Positions 35,359-46,484 of a stretch of 64,000 bases of DNA are shown here, one piece after another. The DNA lies in the NCBI GenBank assembly GCA_015143295.1, contig CM026570.1:2442047-2506046 (forward strand), written 5' to 3'. Source of the DNA: Tetracentron sinense (taxonomy: Eukaryota; Streptophyta; Magnoliopsida; Trochodendrales; Trochodendraceae). The position numbers and the translations under genes are program-made. How positions within the stretch are numbered: the first letter of the stretch is position 1; the number at the start of each line of letters is the position of its first letter. The notes beneath the pieces are model-generated. The model was not told the origin of the DNA and ran no database searches. It saw only the letters and a program-made list of their open reading frames with translations.

Positions 35359-36984
35359 CTACACGATAGTGTTACATGTTTCTTCATCTTGTATGAAAGA
35401 CGACTGAACCCAACTACCTGCCTTCTGTTCTTTGGCACGCATCTCTTTCATCATTTTCCTAAACTCAATTGCACTGCTCCATACTCCCCTATCACCATGA
35501 ATCTTCGACAACTTCAAATACAAAGCAGGATGGTTTTTTCCCAATTTATACATTTCCTCCGCAGCAAGTAGACCAAGTTCTAAACTCGAATTCAAGCGAC
35601 AGGCTCCCAGCAAAGCACCCCATACAAACATATCAGGCTCAAATGGCATCCCCTTAATCAATTTCTCTGCCTTCTCTAGCTGACCTGCTCGTCCAAATAT
35701 ATCCACCATGCACGCATAATGCTCCATTCCTGCTTGTATCCCAAATTTTGTCTCCATGGACATGAAGTGTCTTTCACCTTCTTCTACTAATCCTGCATCT
35801 TCACATGCTGATAACACATTAAGGAACGTAATTTGATTGGGCATAAAACCATCTTTCAACATTCTCTCAAACTCCTCTACTGCTTTTCTCCCAAGACCAC
35901 ATCCAGCATAACCTCCTATGATCAAATTCCAAGAGACCAAATTCTTCTTTGGCATGGACTCGAAAATTTGAATTGCCCCGTTAATTTCTCCACATTTTAT
36001 GTACATATGAATAAGGGATGTAGACAAGATCACATCAACTGGTAAACCCAATTTCAAGATGCTCAAATGTACTAGTTTTCCCATGAGAAGAGAAGAAGAA
36101 CCTGCACATGCGCTCAAAACACTAGAAAATGTAAAATTATTTGGCCGAATTTCTGATTTCCACATCAGTACAAATAGTTCCAAAGCATCTATAAACTGGC
36201 CGTTTTGTCTGTACCCATTGATCATCACAGTCCAGGAAACTACATTTCTTTCAGTCATCTTATTGAAATTGAAACGAGCTTCACTGAGATTCTTATTGCA
36301 AATATACCCAGTAACCAAAGTAGTCCAAGAAACTATATTTCTCTCCGGCATCATTTTGAAAGCTCCACAAGCCTCATCCACATACCCCAAATCCATATAA
36401 CCCGAGATCAAAGCATTCCATGACATGACATCTTTTATAGAAATCTCATCAAACACTTGACGCAAAGAAATCTGACACCCCAATTTCGCATAACCTCTCA
36501 TCAATGCAGATGCAACAAAAACACATGATCCGTGCGCAAAACAAAAAATTTGAGCATGAAGTTGTGGGATCAAAACTTTAAAAATTGAGTTTGAAATTGC
36601 ACTACTTACAGTCGAGAATGTGAATTCATTAGGTTTCAATCCAATTCTTCTCATTTGTACGAAACATTGAATGACTTTGTTTGGGCTTTTGATCTGTTGG
36701 AACCCCGCTAACATGGTATTCCATGAAACAACGTCTCTGTTCGGCATTTGATCGAACAGGTCCTGAGCGTAATGCATTTGATCGTTTTTTATGTACCCAC
36801 TAATCATCGAATTCCACGAAACGACATTCCGGGATTCGGGACTTCGATCGAACAATTTTCGAGCATCATTTAAATGACCGTTACGAGCATAGCCGTTAAT
36901 CAGGTGATTCAGCTGAGCCGTTGAAAGAGTACAAATACTGCGAGAAAGCTTAACTGGACTATCTCTAACTTGCGCATGGTGCAT
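35359..36984 (-). CDS. PLS-class PPR protein, E subgroup
   Basis: An intronless frame of 541 aa packed with pentatricopeptide motifs of the PLS kind. Repeated VVSWNSMISGY, DVVSWNTMLAGF, NIVSWTTLVTGY and NLVSWNLIIGGY blocks alternate with longer L and S motifs from about residue 25 to 430. An E-type tail follows (PDMFVWGALLGACRLNSSLELG, then AEEMYKLGKNHPALY). It stops soon after, without a DYW deaminase domain. Proteins of this class bind single organelle RNA sites and recruit editing factors in mitochondria or plastids. The first residues (MHHAQVRDSPVKLSRSIC) are weakly basic and could be the end of a short targeting peptide, but the leader is brief, so the true start may lie elsewhere. It is transcribed divergently from the PPR gene at 37539, with 554 bp between start codons. 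The RNA target cannot be read from sequence alone. Confidence 0.93.
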   Translation of the reverse strand: MHHAQVRDSPVKLSRSICTLSTAQLNHLINGYARNGHLNDARKLFDRSPESRNVVSWNSMISGYIKNDQMHYAQDLFDQMPNRDVVSWNTMLAGFQQIKSPNKVIQCFVQMRRIGLKPNEFTFSTVSSAISNSIFKVLIPQLHAQIFCFAHGSCVFVASALMRGYAKLGCQISLRQVFDEISIKDVMSWNALISGYMDLGYVDEACGAFKMMPERNIVSWTTLVTGYICNKNLSEARFNFNKMTERNVVSWTVMINGYRQNGQFIDALELFVLMWKSEIRPNNFTFSSVLSACAGSSSLLMGKLVHLSILKLGLPVDVILSTSLIHMYIKCGEINGAIQIFESMPKKNLVSWNLIIGGYAGCGLGRKAVEEFERMLKDGFMPNQITFLNVLSACEDAGLVEEGERHFMSMETKFGIQAGMEHYACMVDIFGRAGQLEKAEKLIKGMPFEPDMFVWGALLGACRLNSSLELGLLAAEEMYKLGKNHPALYLKLSKIHGDRGVWSSAIEFRKMMKEMRAKEQKAGSWVQSSFIQDEETCNTIV

Positions 36985-37538
36985 TACGTCTTAACCGAGT
37001 AAAACTGACTCGAACCTGAAATCTGCTAAATTAGTTCACAGAAGGGAATCCCTATCTGGACCGTCCACGTGGCATACTTTCAGAGAGTTTGGAATTTTTG
37101 GGGCCACTATTTGCAGGTAAGGATTTCCATGGAAACGGTATATTGTCGCAGAAATTCTCAGTCAGTACCACTGGTTTGGCCATCCCAAACCCTAGAGCAT
37201 CGTTTTCTTGTTATCAGCTTTTCTCTGGTGAGAAATCACTGAAATCTTCAGCTATGATCTCGATCGACGGTGAGGTATGTTCTAAGTGAAAAAAATAAAA
37301 TTTGGATTTTAGGGTTTTTCTCTCTCGAATTTTGGTGGATTTTACGGCTCTTTCATTAAGTTTGCGCATTTGTTTGAAATTAGGGCTCATTGTGAATAAA
37401 TGTGAGAAAAAAATCACTTTATGTGGATCTTGTTTTCATCTTGGATGTGTAAATTTGGACATTTAGCTCAGTTTAGGGTTAGTTTGTGATGCAAATCGGG
37501 TAGCTGAACTCTGTATTGGATTTGAGATTATTTGGATC
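36985..37538. promoter_or_regulatory. Shared upstream region of two divergent PPR genes
   Basis: This interval drives the PPR genes at 35359-36984 (leftward) and 37539-39527 (rightward). It contains the plus frame 37089-37289, which includes a good donor-like GAG|GTATGTTC near 37274. That frame may be transcribed leader with a 5' untranslated intron of the rightward gene and not a protein. AAACCCTAG and TTAGGGTTT words lie at 37188-37196 and 37309-37317. No clear TATA box was seen. Confidence 0.5.
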
Positions 37539-39527
37539 ATGCATTTGAAAGAAGGATGCTCCTTACTGTTGAAAGTCCGTAAACCTCCGATATCTTTTGT
37601 CCTTAACACGAACCCTTTTTTCGATCTAAAACAAGAATCTGAATCAAATTTAACTGTTGTAAAAGAGTATGATGTCCTAAAGAGGTTGAAGCATGAGAGG
37701 GACATCACCGTGGCCTTGGAATATTTCAAGTCTGTAGCTAATTCAAAAGCTTTCAAGCACACCCCTCTCACGTATCAAAAGATGATCGAGAAGCTTGGGC
37801 AGGAAAGCGAGATGGATGGGGTTCAGTACCTTTTGCAGCAAATGAAATTAGAAGGCATTAGCTGCTCTGAAGACCTATTTATCAGCGTGATAAATTCTTA
37901 TCGGCGAGCTGGGGTGGCTGAGCAAGCTTTGAAAACGTTTTACCGGATGCAAGACTTTGGTTGCAGATCAACTGTCAAGATTTACAATCATCTCTTGGAT
38001 GCATTGCTTAATGAGAACAAGTTTCAGATGATCAACCCTCTCTACAATAACATGAAGAAAGACGGAATGGAGCCTAACTTGTTTACATATAACATTCTTC
38101 TTAAGGCGTTGTGCAAGAATAATCGGGTGGATGGTGCTCACAGGTTGCTCATGGAGGTGTCGAATAAAGGGTGTTCTCCAGATGCTGTGAGCTATACTAC
38201 CATAATATCTGCTCTGTGCAAACTTGGTAAGGTGAAGGAGGCAAGGGAACTTTCCATGGGATTCACCCCCATTGTGCCTGTTTATAATGCTTTGATAAAT
38301 GGGGTGTGCAGAGAATTCGAAATCAAAGAGGCGTTTCACTTGGTGGATGAAATGGTGAGTAAGGGAATAAGCCCTAATGTCATTACATACACAACGATCA
38401 TCAATGCTCTTTGTGAGATGGGAGATGTTGATCTGTCTCTTGTCGTTTTGGCTCAAATGTTTGTGAGAGGATGTAGTCCCAATATCCATACCTTCAGTTC
38501 CTTGATAAAGGGATTTTTCTGGAAAGGAAGAGTGTATGAAGCTCTTGATGTGTGGAGTCGGATGGTTGGAGAAGGATGTGAGCCCAATATTGTTGCATAT
38601 AACACACTAATACATGGTCTATGTTCTAATGGGAATCTGGATATAGCTGTATCTGTTTCCAATCAAATGGGGGGAAATGGCTGCTCTCCAAATGTAACAA
38701 CTTATAGTACTCTTATCGATGGCTTTGCGAAAGCAGGAAACTTGGAGGGTGCATCAGACACGTGGAACAAGATGATAACCCATGGCTGCCATCCTAATGT
38801 TGTGACATATACCTGCATGGTGGATGTCCTTTGTAGGAATTCCATGTTTAACCAAGCCCAATTGCTTATTGAGAATATGGCATTGGAGAATTGTCCACCA
38901 AATACAGTAACATTTAATACATTTATCAAAGGCTTATGTGGCAATGGAAGAGTAGATTGGGCAATTGAGGTGTTCGATGAAATGGGAAAATATGGGTGTC
39001 TGCCTAACGTCACGACCTACAATGAGCTGCTGGATGGTCTCTTCAGACACAGCAACTTTACAGAAGGCTTTGGGCTTGTTACTGAGATGGAAAAAAGGGG
39101 GATTGAGTTGAATTTAGTGACTTACAACACTATTATTAATGGCCTTTGTTGTGCTGGTATGGTTGAGGAGGCTTTACAGCACTTAGGGAAGATGCTGGTT
39201 AAGGGAATTAAGCCTGATGCAATTACATATAACACAATAATTTATGCATACTGTAAGCAGGGTAAGGCTAGGACTGCTATTCAACTTATGGGTGGTGGAA
39301 TGACTGCAGGAGAGTGGCGTCCAGACTTAATTACATACACTAGTCTTATATATGGTCTTTGTGAATGGTCTCATTTAGAAGCAGCGATGGTTTTTCTTCT
39401 AAAGATGCTGAATGGAGGCCTGTCCCCCAATGTTGTCACATGGAATGTTTTAGTGCGGTGTTTGTTTAGCAAGATGGGATATTTGGTGCCAGTTCCCTTG
39501 CTAGATTCTATCCTGGATAATGGATAA
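37539..39527 (+). CDS. P-class PPR protein, At3g48810-like
   Basis: An intronless frame of 662 aa made almost wholly of 35-residue P-type pentatricopeptide repeats, about 14-15 of them from residue 80 to 640. Typical repeats are PNLFTYNILLKALCKNNRVD, PNVITYTTIINALCEMGDVD and PDAITYNTIIYAYCKQGKAR. Order and wording closely match Arabidopsis At3g48810 as I remember it, including SKAFKHTPLTYQKMIEKLG near the start and the LDSILDNG end. P-class PPRs stabilise, splice or process organelle transcripts. The first 40 residues (MHLKEGCSLLLKVRKPPISF) are basic and poor in acid, fitting a mitochondrial or plastid targeting sequence. The start is the first ATG of this open frame. It is divergent from the PLS-class PPR gene. 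The RNA target is unknown. Confidence 0.95.
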   Translation: MHLKEGCSLLLKVRKPPISFVLNTNPFFDLKQESESNLTVVKEYDVLKRLKHERDITVALEYFKSVANSKAFKHTPLTYQKMIEKLGQESEMDGVQYLLQQMKLEGISCSEDLFISVINSYRRAGVAEQALKTFYRMQDFGCRSTVKIYNHLLDALLNENKFQMINPLYNNMKKDGMEPNLFTYNILLKALCKNNRVDGAHRLLMEVSNKGCSPDAVSYTTIISALCKLGKVKEARELSMGFTPIVPVYNALINGVCREFEIKEAFHLVDEMVSKGISPNVITYTTIINALCEMGDVDLSLVVLAQMFVRGCSPNIHTFSSLIKGFFWKGRVYEALDVWSRMVGEGCEPNIVAYNTLIHGLCSNGNLDIAVSVSNQMGGNGCSPNVTTYSTLIDGFAKAGNLEGASDTWNKMITHGCHPNVVTYTCMVDVLCRNSMFNQAQLLIENMALENCPPNTVTFNTFIKGLCGNGRVDWAIEVFDEMGKYGCLPNVTTYNELLDGLFRHSNFTEGFGLVTEMEKRGIELNLVTYNTIINGLCCAGMVEEALQHLGKMLVKGIKPDAITYNTIIYAYCKQGKARTAIQLMGGGMTAGEWRPDLITYTSLIYGLCEWSHLEAAMVFLLKMLNGGLSPNVVTWNVLVRCLFSKMGYLVPVPLLDSILDNG

Positions 39528-40599
39528 GACCAAGGAGTTGAATGTTTCTAGCCAAAAGCAACATAAAAATTTGGTCCTTGTAGGCCAAATTGCCCAGTTT
39601 TCAGCTGTTTAAAGAGTGAGCTAGAGTGGGATGATTATATTGTCTGTTCCAATCATGGGGTTCTTTTGTTGGACTCACTGGGATGCATAGTGGCAGAATC
39701 CAACCACCATGCATGCATCCCATCGAAGAACAATTTTGCTCTTTTTCAACCTTGAGCAAGTATTCATGATGAAGTATTGTTAAACACAATTATTGCCTTC
39801 CAAAGTACTTTTGTTATCTCTTAACAGTATAAGACCTGGAATGGCTTGAGCAGTTTGTGTCTCTTGTAGTTATATTCTGCAGATGGAGCTGTTCTTCTTC
39901 TCTTTTGGCAGCTTAGCAATTTCATGGAAACCGAAGCATTGCTTGTGTTTGGAAGCTTCCATCCAATCTGGGGAGGTAAATAAAAATCTCTAGAAGCTCT
40001 TTGAGAAGAGGTAAGTAGATGCTTCACCACCTCTTCACTTTCATTTATGACATTGGAGATTCCATTTTAGTTGGCCCTTCTATTGTGGTTCAAAAAATAG
40101 AGAAGATCAGGAGCTAAAGATTGGCGAATTGTAGCAAAGGCAAAAGGCTTATTGTTCTTGTCAACCTCTCAGTACTATTTCCTACATTTTGTACAAAATT
40201 TCCAATTTTTGCTCCCTCTGTCTTGGTAATCTTATATAATAAGAGAAGTTCCTGATTTGAGATTTTATGCCTCATTAATCTCCCTTGTTCATATCGTACT
40301 TGCCTATAAATTGACAATTGGTAAATTCATTGGAGAAATTTCATGAATATGTCAAGTGTTGGAAATATCATGAAGAGTTCTGCCACAGTTGCTTAGCCAT
40401 ATCTTTAAGGTTCTGAAAGTGAAGGAAACTTTTTATCACATTGAATTTACTTGTGGGGTTTGAGGTTCATGCTTTTGGTGACACGGTTATAAACATTAGG
40501 TCCTGGATCAGTAGTTTCATAGGCTGAAGTTGATTACCGAACTGAAAAAGAAGTAAAAGAGAGAGATTAATTAATTATATACAATACGAATCCTGTTGA
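39528..40599. other. 3' flank of the P-class PPR gene
   Basis: The beginning should hold the PPR 3' untranslated region. No other gene is supported; short frames on the minus strand (39601-39789, 39821-40030, 40114-40317) show no domain. Confidence 0.5.
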
Positions 40600-41047
40600 A
40601 TCTTGACCTTGGAAGCCTCAATAGTAGGATGATCAGGATCTATTAAATGGCAGGTTCTTATTCCTGAATGTGCACTTGTAGAGGGGGTTATTGTGGCATG
40701 GGAGGCAAGATTATCTACCACTTAATTAGCTTCCAGGAATGTATATCGAAAGTGAATCCGAGTAAAATGCATGCCACATAGAAGCTGAATCTCCTTAATT
40801 GGCATCCAAACTCACCATGGGATTTGAAAATGCCAACAGAGGCATTCAATAGTAATCGATGAGTCCCCTTCAACAATTAGAGATGGATAACCACACTGAA
40901 GGTGAACCCCGACAGACTGCCCTGCATTCAGAAAACAAAGTATTTCCGATCCTGACATTGCAAGCCCTCACAGCTACAACCCAGCCCGAACTATCCCTAA
41001 TAATACGCAGCTGCTTGCAAAGCCTACATCCTTCAGTACCCACTTAG
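40600..41047 (-). pseudogene. RNase H-like fragment, LINE-type
   Basis: The minus strand translates to a decayed type-I RNase H (RVT_3) domain: HLQCGYPSLIVEGDSSITIE with the catalytic-type aspartate, then IKEIQLLCGMHFTRIHFRYT, then EANxVVDNLASHATI, the family's NxxAD block. In-frame stops occur at 40814-40812 (TGA) and 40724-40722 (TAA). Such domains end many plant L1-type LINEs and also stand alone as fragments. No reverse transcriptase is visible next to it, so it is a 5'-truncated remnant about 1 kb past the PPR gene. Confidence 0.65.
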
Positions 41048-41584
41048 GTATTATCGATTCAATCTCCCCCAAAAAAAGATTTTAAAAAAAAATCTCCCTC
41101 CCCTTGTGCATACATCTACACTTTTTTCTGCTGACAAAACTAATAGACTAATTGGTCCATTCTCAAGCATTATGAGCTCTCATGAGCCATCTCACTGTTC
41201 CAACACCTCTTGAATATAAAACTGGTTACTGCACAGCATCACACCTGAGCCAGAACCTATTGAAAGAAAATTCTGGAGTCAGGAAACTGAAGTCTCAGGC
41301 TGTTTTCTCCTTGGTAACATCAAACCAATCTCCATCAAACATTACTTCTGTTCAAGTTTCCACAGACCAAACAAAGGATATGAAATTCAATAATTTATCG
41401 AGCATTTCCACTCTATTTGTTGTAGATGTATGTTTTTTTTCTTATGATCTACTATTGAGGGTGAGCTTCATAGGATAGCATGAACTATATCTTTAAGTAT
41501 CATAAAAAAGATTACTGACAGAAGGCTTAGTGAAATACCTTGCTTCCCCTCAACCAAAATAAAGAAAGGAAAAGAAAGAAACTA

Positions 41585-44422
41585 TCAGTGAACTTTCTCA
41601 GCCCTCAAAGTTCTTTTTCCCGTTTTACTTACACTAGCCGATCCATTATTTCTATCTTTTCCATCATTTTCGTCGTCATCAACAAGAATAATATCATCTT
41701 CAACATCATCATTGTAGCCGACCAAGTCTAACTCACTCTCATCATCCCATTCCTCTCCATCATCTTCATCGTCATAAGCATCATCATAGTCTATATCCTC
41801 ATCATCATCCATAACCCCCCGCAGGGTGTGAAACTCAGGAGGGGGAGGACAATTCTCTGTGATTGCTTCATCCCTCTTTATGACGAGATGCCTAATGACT
41901 CTCTCATCCTTGTCTAACATGCTTTTAAAGTCATTGATCCATTTAGCTTCCAGCTCAAAGTTCATCAAGATGTAGTTGGCGTTCTTCGCTTTCTTTATCT
42001 TGTATGCCAGTCTTCGAAGACCCCAATCATTCAGTCTCCACATCTTGCCTTTCTTCTCCCTTATAAACTCTGCAACAACAGGTTTCAAAAAAAAATTATT
42101 ATAAATAAAATCTTAGAAGGTCCAAGCCACAGGTAAAGCCCTTGCTAGAGCAGATAAAAGACGTTCGAGATGAAACATATCATAATACTGATCAGGGCAT
42201 ATGGGCTGTTATATGGAGAAAGTAAATAAGGCGCAGCTGCGCAGACATGCCCCAAACTGGTAATGACATCAGTTAATACATGGTGTAATTGTGAAATCAA
42301 CCTTAGGTGAGATCCTGTGACATTGAATCAAGCATATACCACTTTGGAAGGGTTAAAAACGTCAAAATAATCAGTTATGAAACATCACCCTCCTTAGCTA
42401 TTCTTGCATGCAGTCACATTCATGTATTGTAGCATGCAAAAATAATAGAAATTAATGTTCTCTGAACTTTCAGGAAAACTTTATCAAGTTCAATTTAGTA
42501 AATATGTAAGCAGCACATTAAGATGGAAGCAAAGATCACCTTCAACTTTTGAATTCACACTCCCAACCTCTTCCACGCGTTCTTCGTGAATTAAATAAAC
42601 CACTTCATAGTGACGCACTGCACAAAAAGGGGAATTAATAGATCAATTGATCAGACCACTACCCTTATTTCATTGTACATGTTTGCATAGAGTTAAATCA
42701 TTAAAAGTTCACTAACAGTCAATTTCACAATCTTTGTTACCTTAAATTCCTCCATACATTCATGACTCTATAGGAGATAAATAAATCAAAACGATGACCA
42801 CATGGGCATGGAATCGATTACAGATTTTCATATAAAGAGGGAGAGGAAGCACAAGCACAAGGAGGGTTGATGCATTGGCAGATTATATGGGAGATTTGAG
42901 GTTGGCCAATATATTTCAAGCACAAGTTGTCATGGCAGAGTAGTTAAAATAAACCATATCCTTTAAGGTTTAATTTATAACTATGACATGCTTCTTCGCC
43001 AGCGACTAATGATGGGAAAGAACAGAAAATTCTACCTAGATTCCTAGTGACCCCCTCCTCTACCACTTGGTCCACCCTCTCCCCCATAAAAATAATAAAT
43101 AAAATCACTTATGTTAATCCCACTAACAAGAAGGAAATGGTATGGAAAATGCTTACATCGTTCCACATTCAAATCACTTTCCAGCTGAAGATTCAGAAAC
43201 TCGAAAAGCTTTTCTGCAACTCAGCAATCAATTCAGTTATTAGCAACCTCGCAATGAGATTTTTTCAAGGAAGCAAATGGCTAAACAAAATTCTGACCAT
43301 TATCACTGACCTTCTTCAGCATCTGCAAACTCAGGTAGACTTCTACCATCTTCCTGAACTTTCTTCTGATATTCAATACATAAATCCCATCTTAGAATCA
43401 ACCACATCTTTGAGTTTAAAAATTACAGTCGAAACCCAACTCTGATACTCCTCAACAGGTTAGATATACTTCTAAAATAATGATACCCAAAATTTAATTC
43501 TTTTGACAGAAATAAACATGAAAAAGAATCCAAAAAATGCAGAAAATAAGAAATACAAACAAAAGCTTCTAATTCAAAAGGGGGAAAAATGCGAGGAAAG
43601 TTAAGCTCATGCGAAAACTCCTATCCTCAAACTCAAATCACTTCATGAGAGAAGCCCAAATTCTTGAATCCCTTTAAAAACGTCAATAAACGACCCTCAA
43701 GACTAGACATAGGCCACATCACTATTTTTAAAAAATAAAAATAATAAACTACACTCATCAATATCAAATGTACCCAATTAAAAATCTCAAACTACAAAAG
43801 TCCACATGTGAACCAAATTTTCAAATCCTTGGAACCCCAGAAAACCTGTTCAAAAAACATAAAATTTGTTTACCCAAAAAAAAAGAGTTCTTCCAAACCA
43901 TAATTTCTCCTCATACAACTTAGGCAAGTTCTAAAAAATAGTGCAAGTGGCATGATTTCAAAATAATGCAATGTAGCCTACATCAGGGTTCATCAGAACC
44001 ATGAAAAATTTTGAAATCCTAAAAAAAAAACTAAAACCCACATAAAAAAATAAATTTGAAATCAAATTTAACTGCTAGCACTCAAAAACTCTAATCTACC
44101 CCAAAAAGTACAAGAAAATTAAAAGATGGGGTTGTTCCAAACTCACCTCCTTAAGCAGGACAGCTTCAGGAAATGGTCCTGTAGCTTCATCTGGCTTTGA
44201 AATGAAGCTATGAGAATCAACCTTCTTCTTCTTCGCTCCTGCAATCACTAATTTTCTTCCCCAATCGTCGGAAGTGAGCTTCTGAACAGAAAATGGCCAT
44301 GTAGAAGAGCATCCATTCGAAGAAGTCGAGAAAGAAATCTGATTTTTAAGAATTCTCTGTATCCATTTGAAGTTCTTCGTTGGAAAATAAGTTGCAGATG
44401 AGACTTGTGTGAGTATCTCCAT
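41585..44422 (-). CDS. RPS6: Plastid ribosomal protein bS6c, long acidic tail
   Basis: Five exons (44422-44147, 43365-43311, 43213-43157, 42617-42540, 42069-41585) give an open 316-aa protein. Residues 1 to about 60 are rich in Ser/Thr and poor in acid, a plastid transit peptide, and the basic AGAKKKKVDSHSF block follows. KPDEATGPFPEAVLLKEKKV and LPEFADAEEKLFEFLNLQLE resemble Arabidopsis chloroplast S6 alpha (At1g64510). The bacterial-type S6 fold runs from about residue 131 (RHYEVVYLIHEE) to 225, with WRLNDWGLRRLAYKIKKAKN and YILMNFELEA. It binds 16S rRNA on the 30S platform beside bS18. A tail of about 75 residues from 242 is extremely acidic (DDDEDIDYDDAYDDEDDGEE), longer than I recall for Arabidopsis. 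All introns are GT-AG and phases agree. Confidence 0.93.
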
Positions 44423-44652
44423 GAAGTCTCTACAGGGGAAAGCTCACAGACGATATTTGGATATTTTGGATTATTTATCCAAGAGTGGTACCAGTAATTT
44501 CAATAAGGGCTGAGGGTCTTTACATAAATGTGCAGGTGCCACGGGCACGGGTCACAGGCCACGGGCCATGGGCCACAGGTCAAGAGTCACGGGTAATGAC
44601 AGTAGAGGCTGAGTGCTTAAAGAGCCTTAGATTCTTTCTTTACTCTTTATTG
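44423..44652 (-). promoter_or_regulatory. Upstream region of the bS6c gene
   Basis: On the minus strand GGATAAATAATCC (44482-44470) lies about 50-60 bp before the ATG and could be a TATA-like element with a short leader. A degenerate repeat of CACGGGTCACAGGC-type words fills 44538-44600. Confidence 0.4.
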
Positions 44653-44666
44653 GGGTGTCCAGTGTT

Positions 44667-44840
44667 TTTTTTTTTTTTTGGGTATGAGACACAAGGTTAG
44701 GCCGCAACCTCGGTTAGCAAGTCAGTATATGTTCTAAGTTGAAGGCGGGTGGAGAGTGCAACCCACTCTCAACCTCTGGGGAATGGAACCCGGAACCTCC
44801 TTCCTAAGGAAGGGATACACGTACCACTGGGCTATTCCCA
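44667..44840 (-). mobile_element. tRNA-derived SINE with target-site duplication
   Basis: On the minus strand the 174-bp element starts TGGGAATAGCCCAGTGGTAC, containing a perfect pol III A box (TAGCCCAGTGG). About 40 bp later is a B-box-like GGGTTCCATTCCCC, and it ends in an A tail (the T run from 44667 on the plus strand). A 14-bp duplication GGGTGTCCAGTGTT flanks it (44653-44666 and 44841-44854). These are the standard marks of LINE-mobilised SINE insertion. The clean duplication suggests it is not very old. It sits between the bS6c and LACS1 genes. Confidence 0.88.
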
Positions 44841-44854
44841 GGGTGTCCAGTGTT

Positions 44855-46484
44855 CACCCCTTTAGCGTTGTGGGAAAATGTAATATTGGTAAAGTTGGCA
44901 TTTTAGACTCAATAAATTAAGCTAAGCTTTTATTTAAAGTTGAATATTTAAAAATAAGTTGAGTTAGAACCAAATCCTATTTGATAGATGCAGGTCAGCT
45001 TGTTTACGGCTCGAAATATTACATATAATATTTTTAGTAATGTTGTTTACATTAATATATAATCACAATTTTAAAACCTTTTTTTTAAAATGATAATTAA
45101 TTTTTTTTACTTAATTAAATAAATTTAAGAGAGAATAATAACAAAAAAAAAGTTGGAAAATTAAAAACAAAAATCTTAACTGAAAAGACTACCTAAAATC
45201 TTATTTTTGTGCATGGATGTATTAATATTGTGTAATTTTTTTATATTGTAGTTTAATAATAAAATCATATAAAAATGATCAAAATAATCTTGTGAATCAA
45301 GCTTAAGCTTAAGCCAACCCGACTTCAACTCAGCTTGAATCAAGTTCCAGCTGAATCAAACTCAAGCCAAGATTGAGCATGTTCAAGGCAAGCTCAGCTC
45401 AAATACTGGTCTAGTAATGGTAAATAAGTAATATAAGTACAAGAAAACGTTAAAATTGTCTGGGGGAATAGTCAGGTGCTCTAAGAGGCATGGATACCCT
45501 TGTTTCCAAGATAAAAAGATTAAAATTTTGCTCAAGCCTAAAAGTCACAAAAGGTTTTTTTCAAAACAGAAGATATCATTTTCTATAAGTATTTCTAACT
45601 TAAAATTTTGCTCCTACTGTATTCCAACATTGTAATTTCCCCTCTCTGTTGAGAGTTGAGCCCTAGAATTTGAGGGCGGACTTGGAAAGCCACCTAAAAT
45701 GCACGGAATGAGAATATAATATCCAATCCCAATATTACCCAACCAGATCATTGCCACCCCTGATCTGACCCCAACCATTTTTTTTTTTTTGAGGGGTGAA
45801 ACACAAAGACTTCCACCACACCCTAGCCATGCTATATCCAACACATTCAGCACATTATTATAACAAAATAAGTTACTAATTATGGAAAAACAAATGTACA
45901 TTACCAGTCTGTCTGGAACTGATACAGGATAAGCTTTGAACTAATGTATTTCCAAAACTAAACAGTCCCCTTATTACATACAAGCCATTCACTTGGAGAA
46001 GGACTAACCCATGAAACACAGGAGCTATTCTCCCCGAATATAAAAATAGACATGCATGTTTTACCTTTTACCAGCTACATCAATTGCATAAAAATGGCCT
46101 TGGAGAAGGTATCTTCTAAATGCACATCATGTCAGGGAAATGCAATTATATTAATCAAATTCCTTCCATTCAAAGCTTCACCAGAAATCTTATTTACCCA
46201 GGAGCATAATACAAGTCTTCCTCTCCATTATTAATTTCTTGACGTCTTTCGTTTCTTCCATCTTTCAAGCACATTCTGATACTAGCAGGTCAAGGAACTA
46301 TTAGTTATCGGTCATCTCCCTACACATTATTTAGTATATACCAGAGACACTGTGGCCCATCCCCTTATATATATTTTTAATATATTCTAGAAAACCTGTA
46401 GCCCCAGCAGGGCAGCTAATTGGTATGCCACATGATTTTCGACAGCTACCTCAGAACGTCTTACAACACTCGTGAGTTGTGACA
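44855..46484. other. 3' flank of LACS1 and intergenic DNA
   Basis: No gene is supported. A stretch at 45300-45420 has CAAGCTTAAGCTTAAGCC and related words like the hAT element at 19499-20081, so it is probably a decayed relative. The part next to 46484 should be the LACS1 3' untranslated region. Confidence 0.5.

Noticed and set aside
37089-37289. 66-aa frame upstream of the P-class PPR gene as a separate gene
   Set aside because: Position, a donor-like site and absence of any domain fit transcribed leader better.
37968-38489. 173-aa minus-strand frame
   Set aside because: It lies wholly inside the P-class PPR coding region and is its antisense shadow.
45780-45850. Second SINE like the one at 44667
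   Set aside because: The T run followed by GAAACACAAAGACTTCC resembles the tail end only; no A box, B box or target duplication was found.
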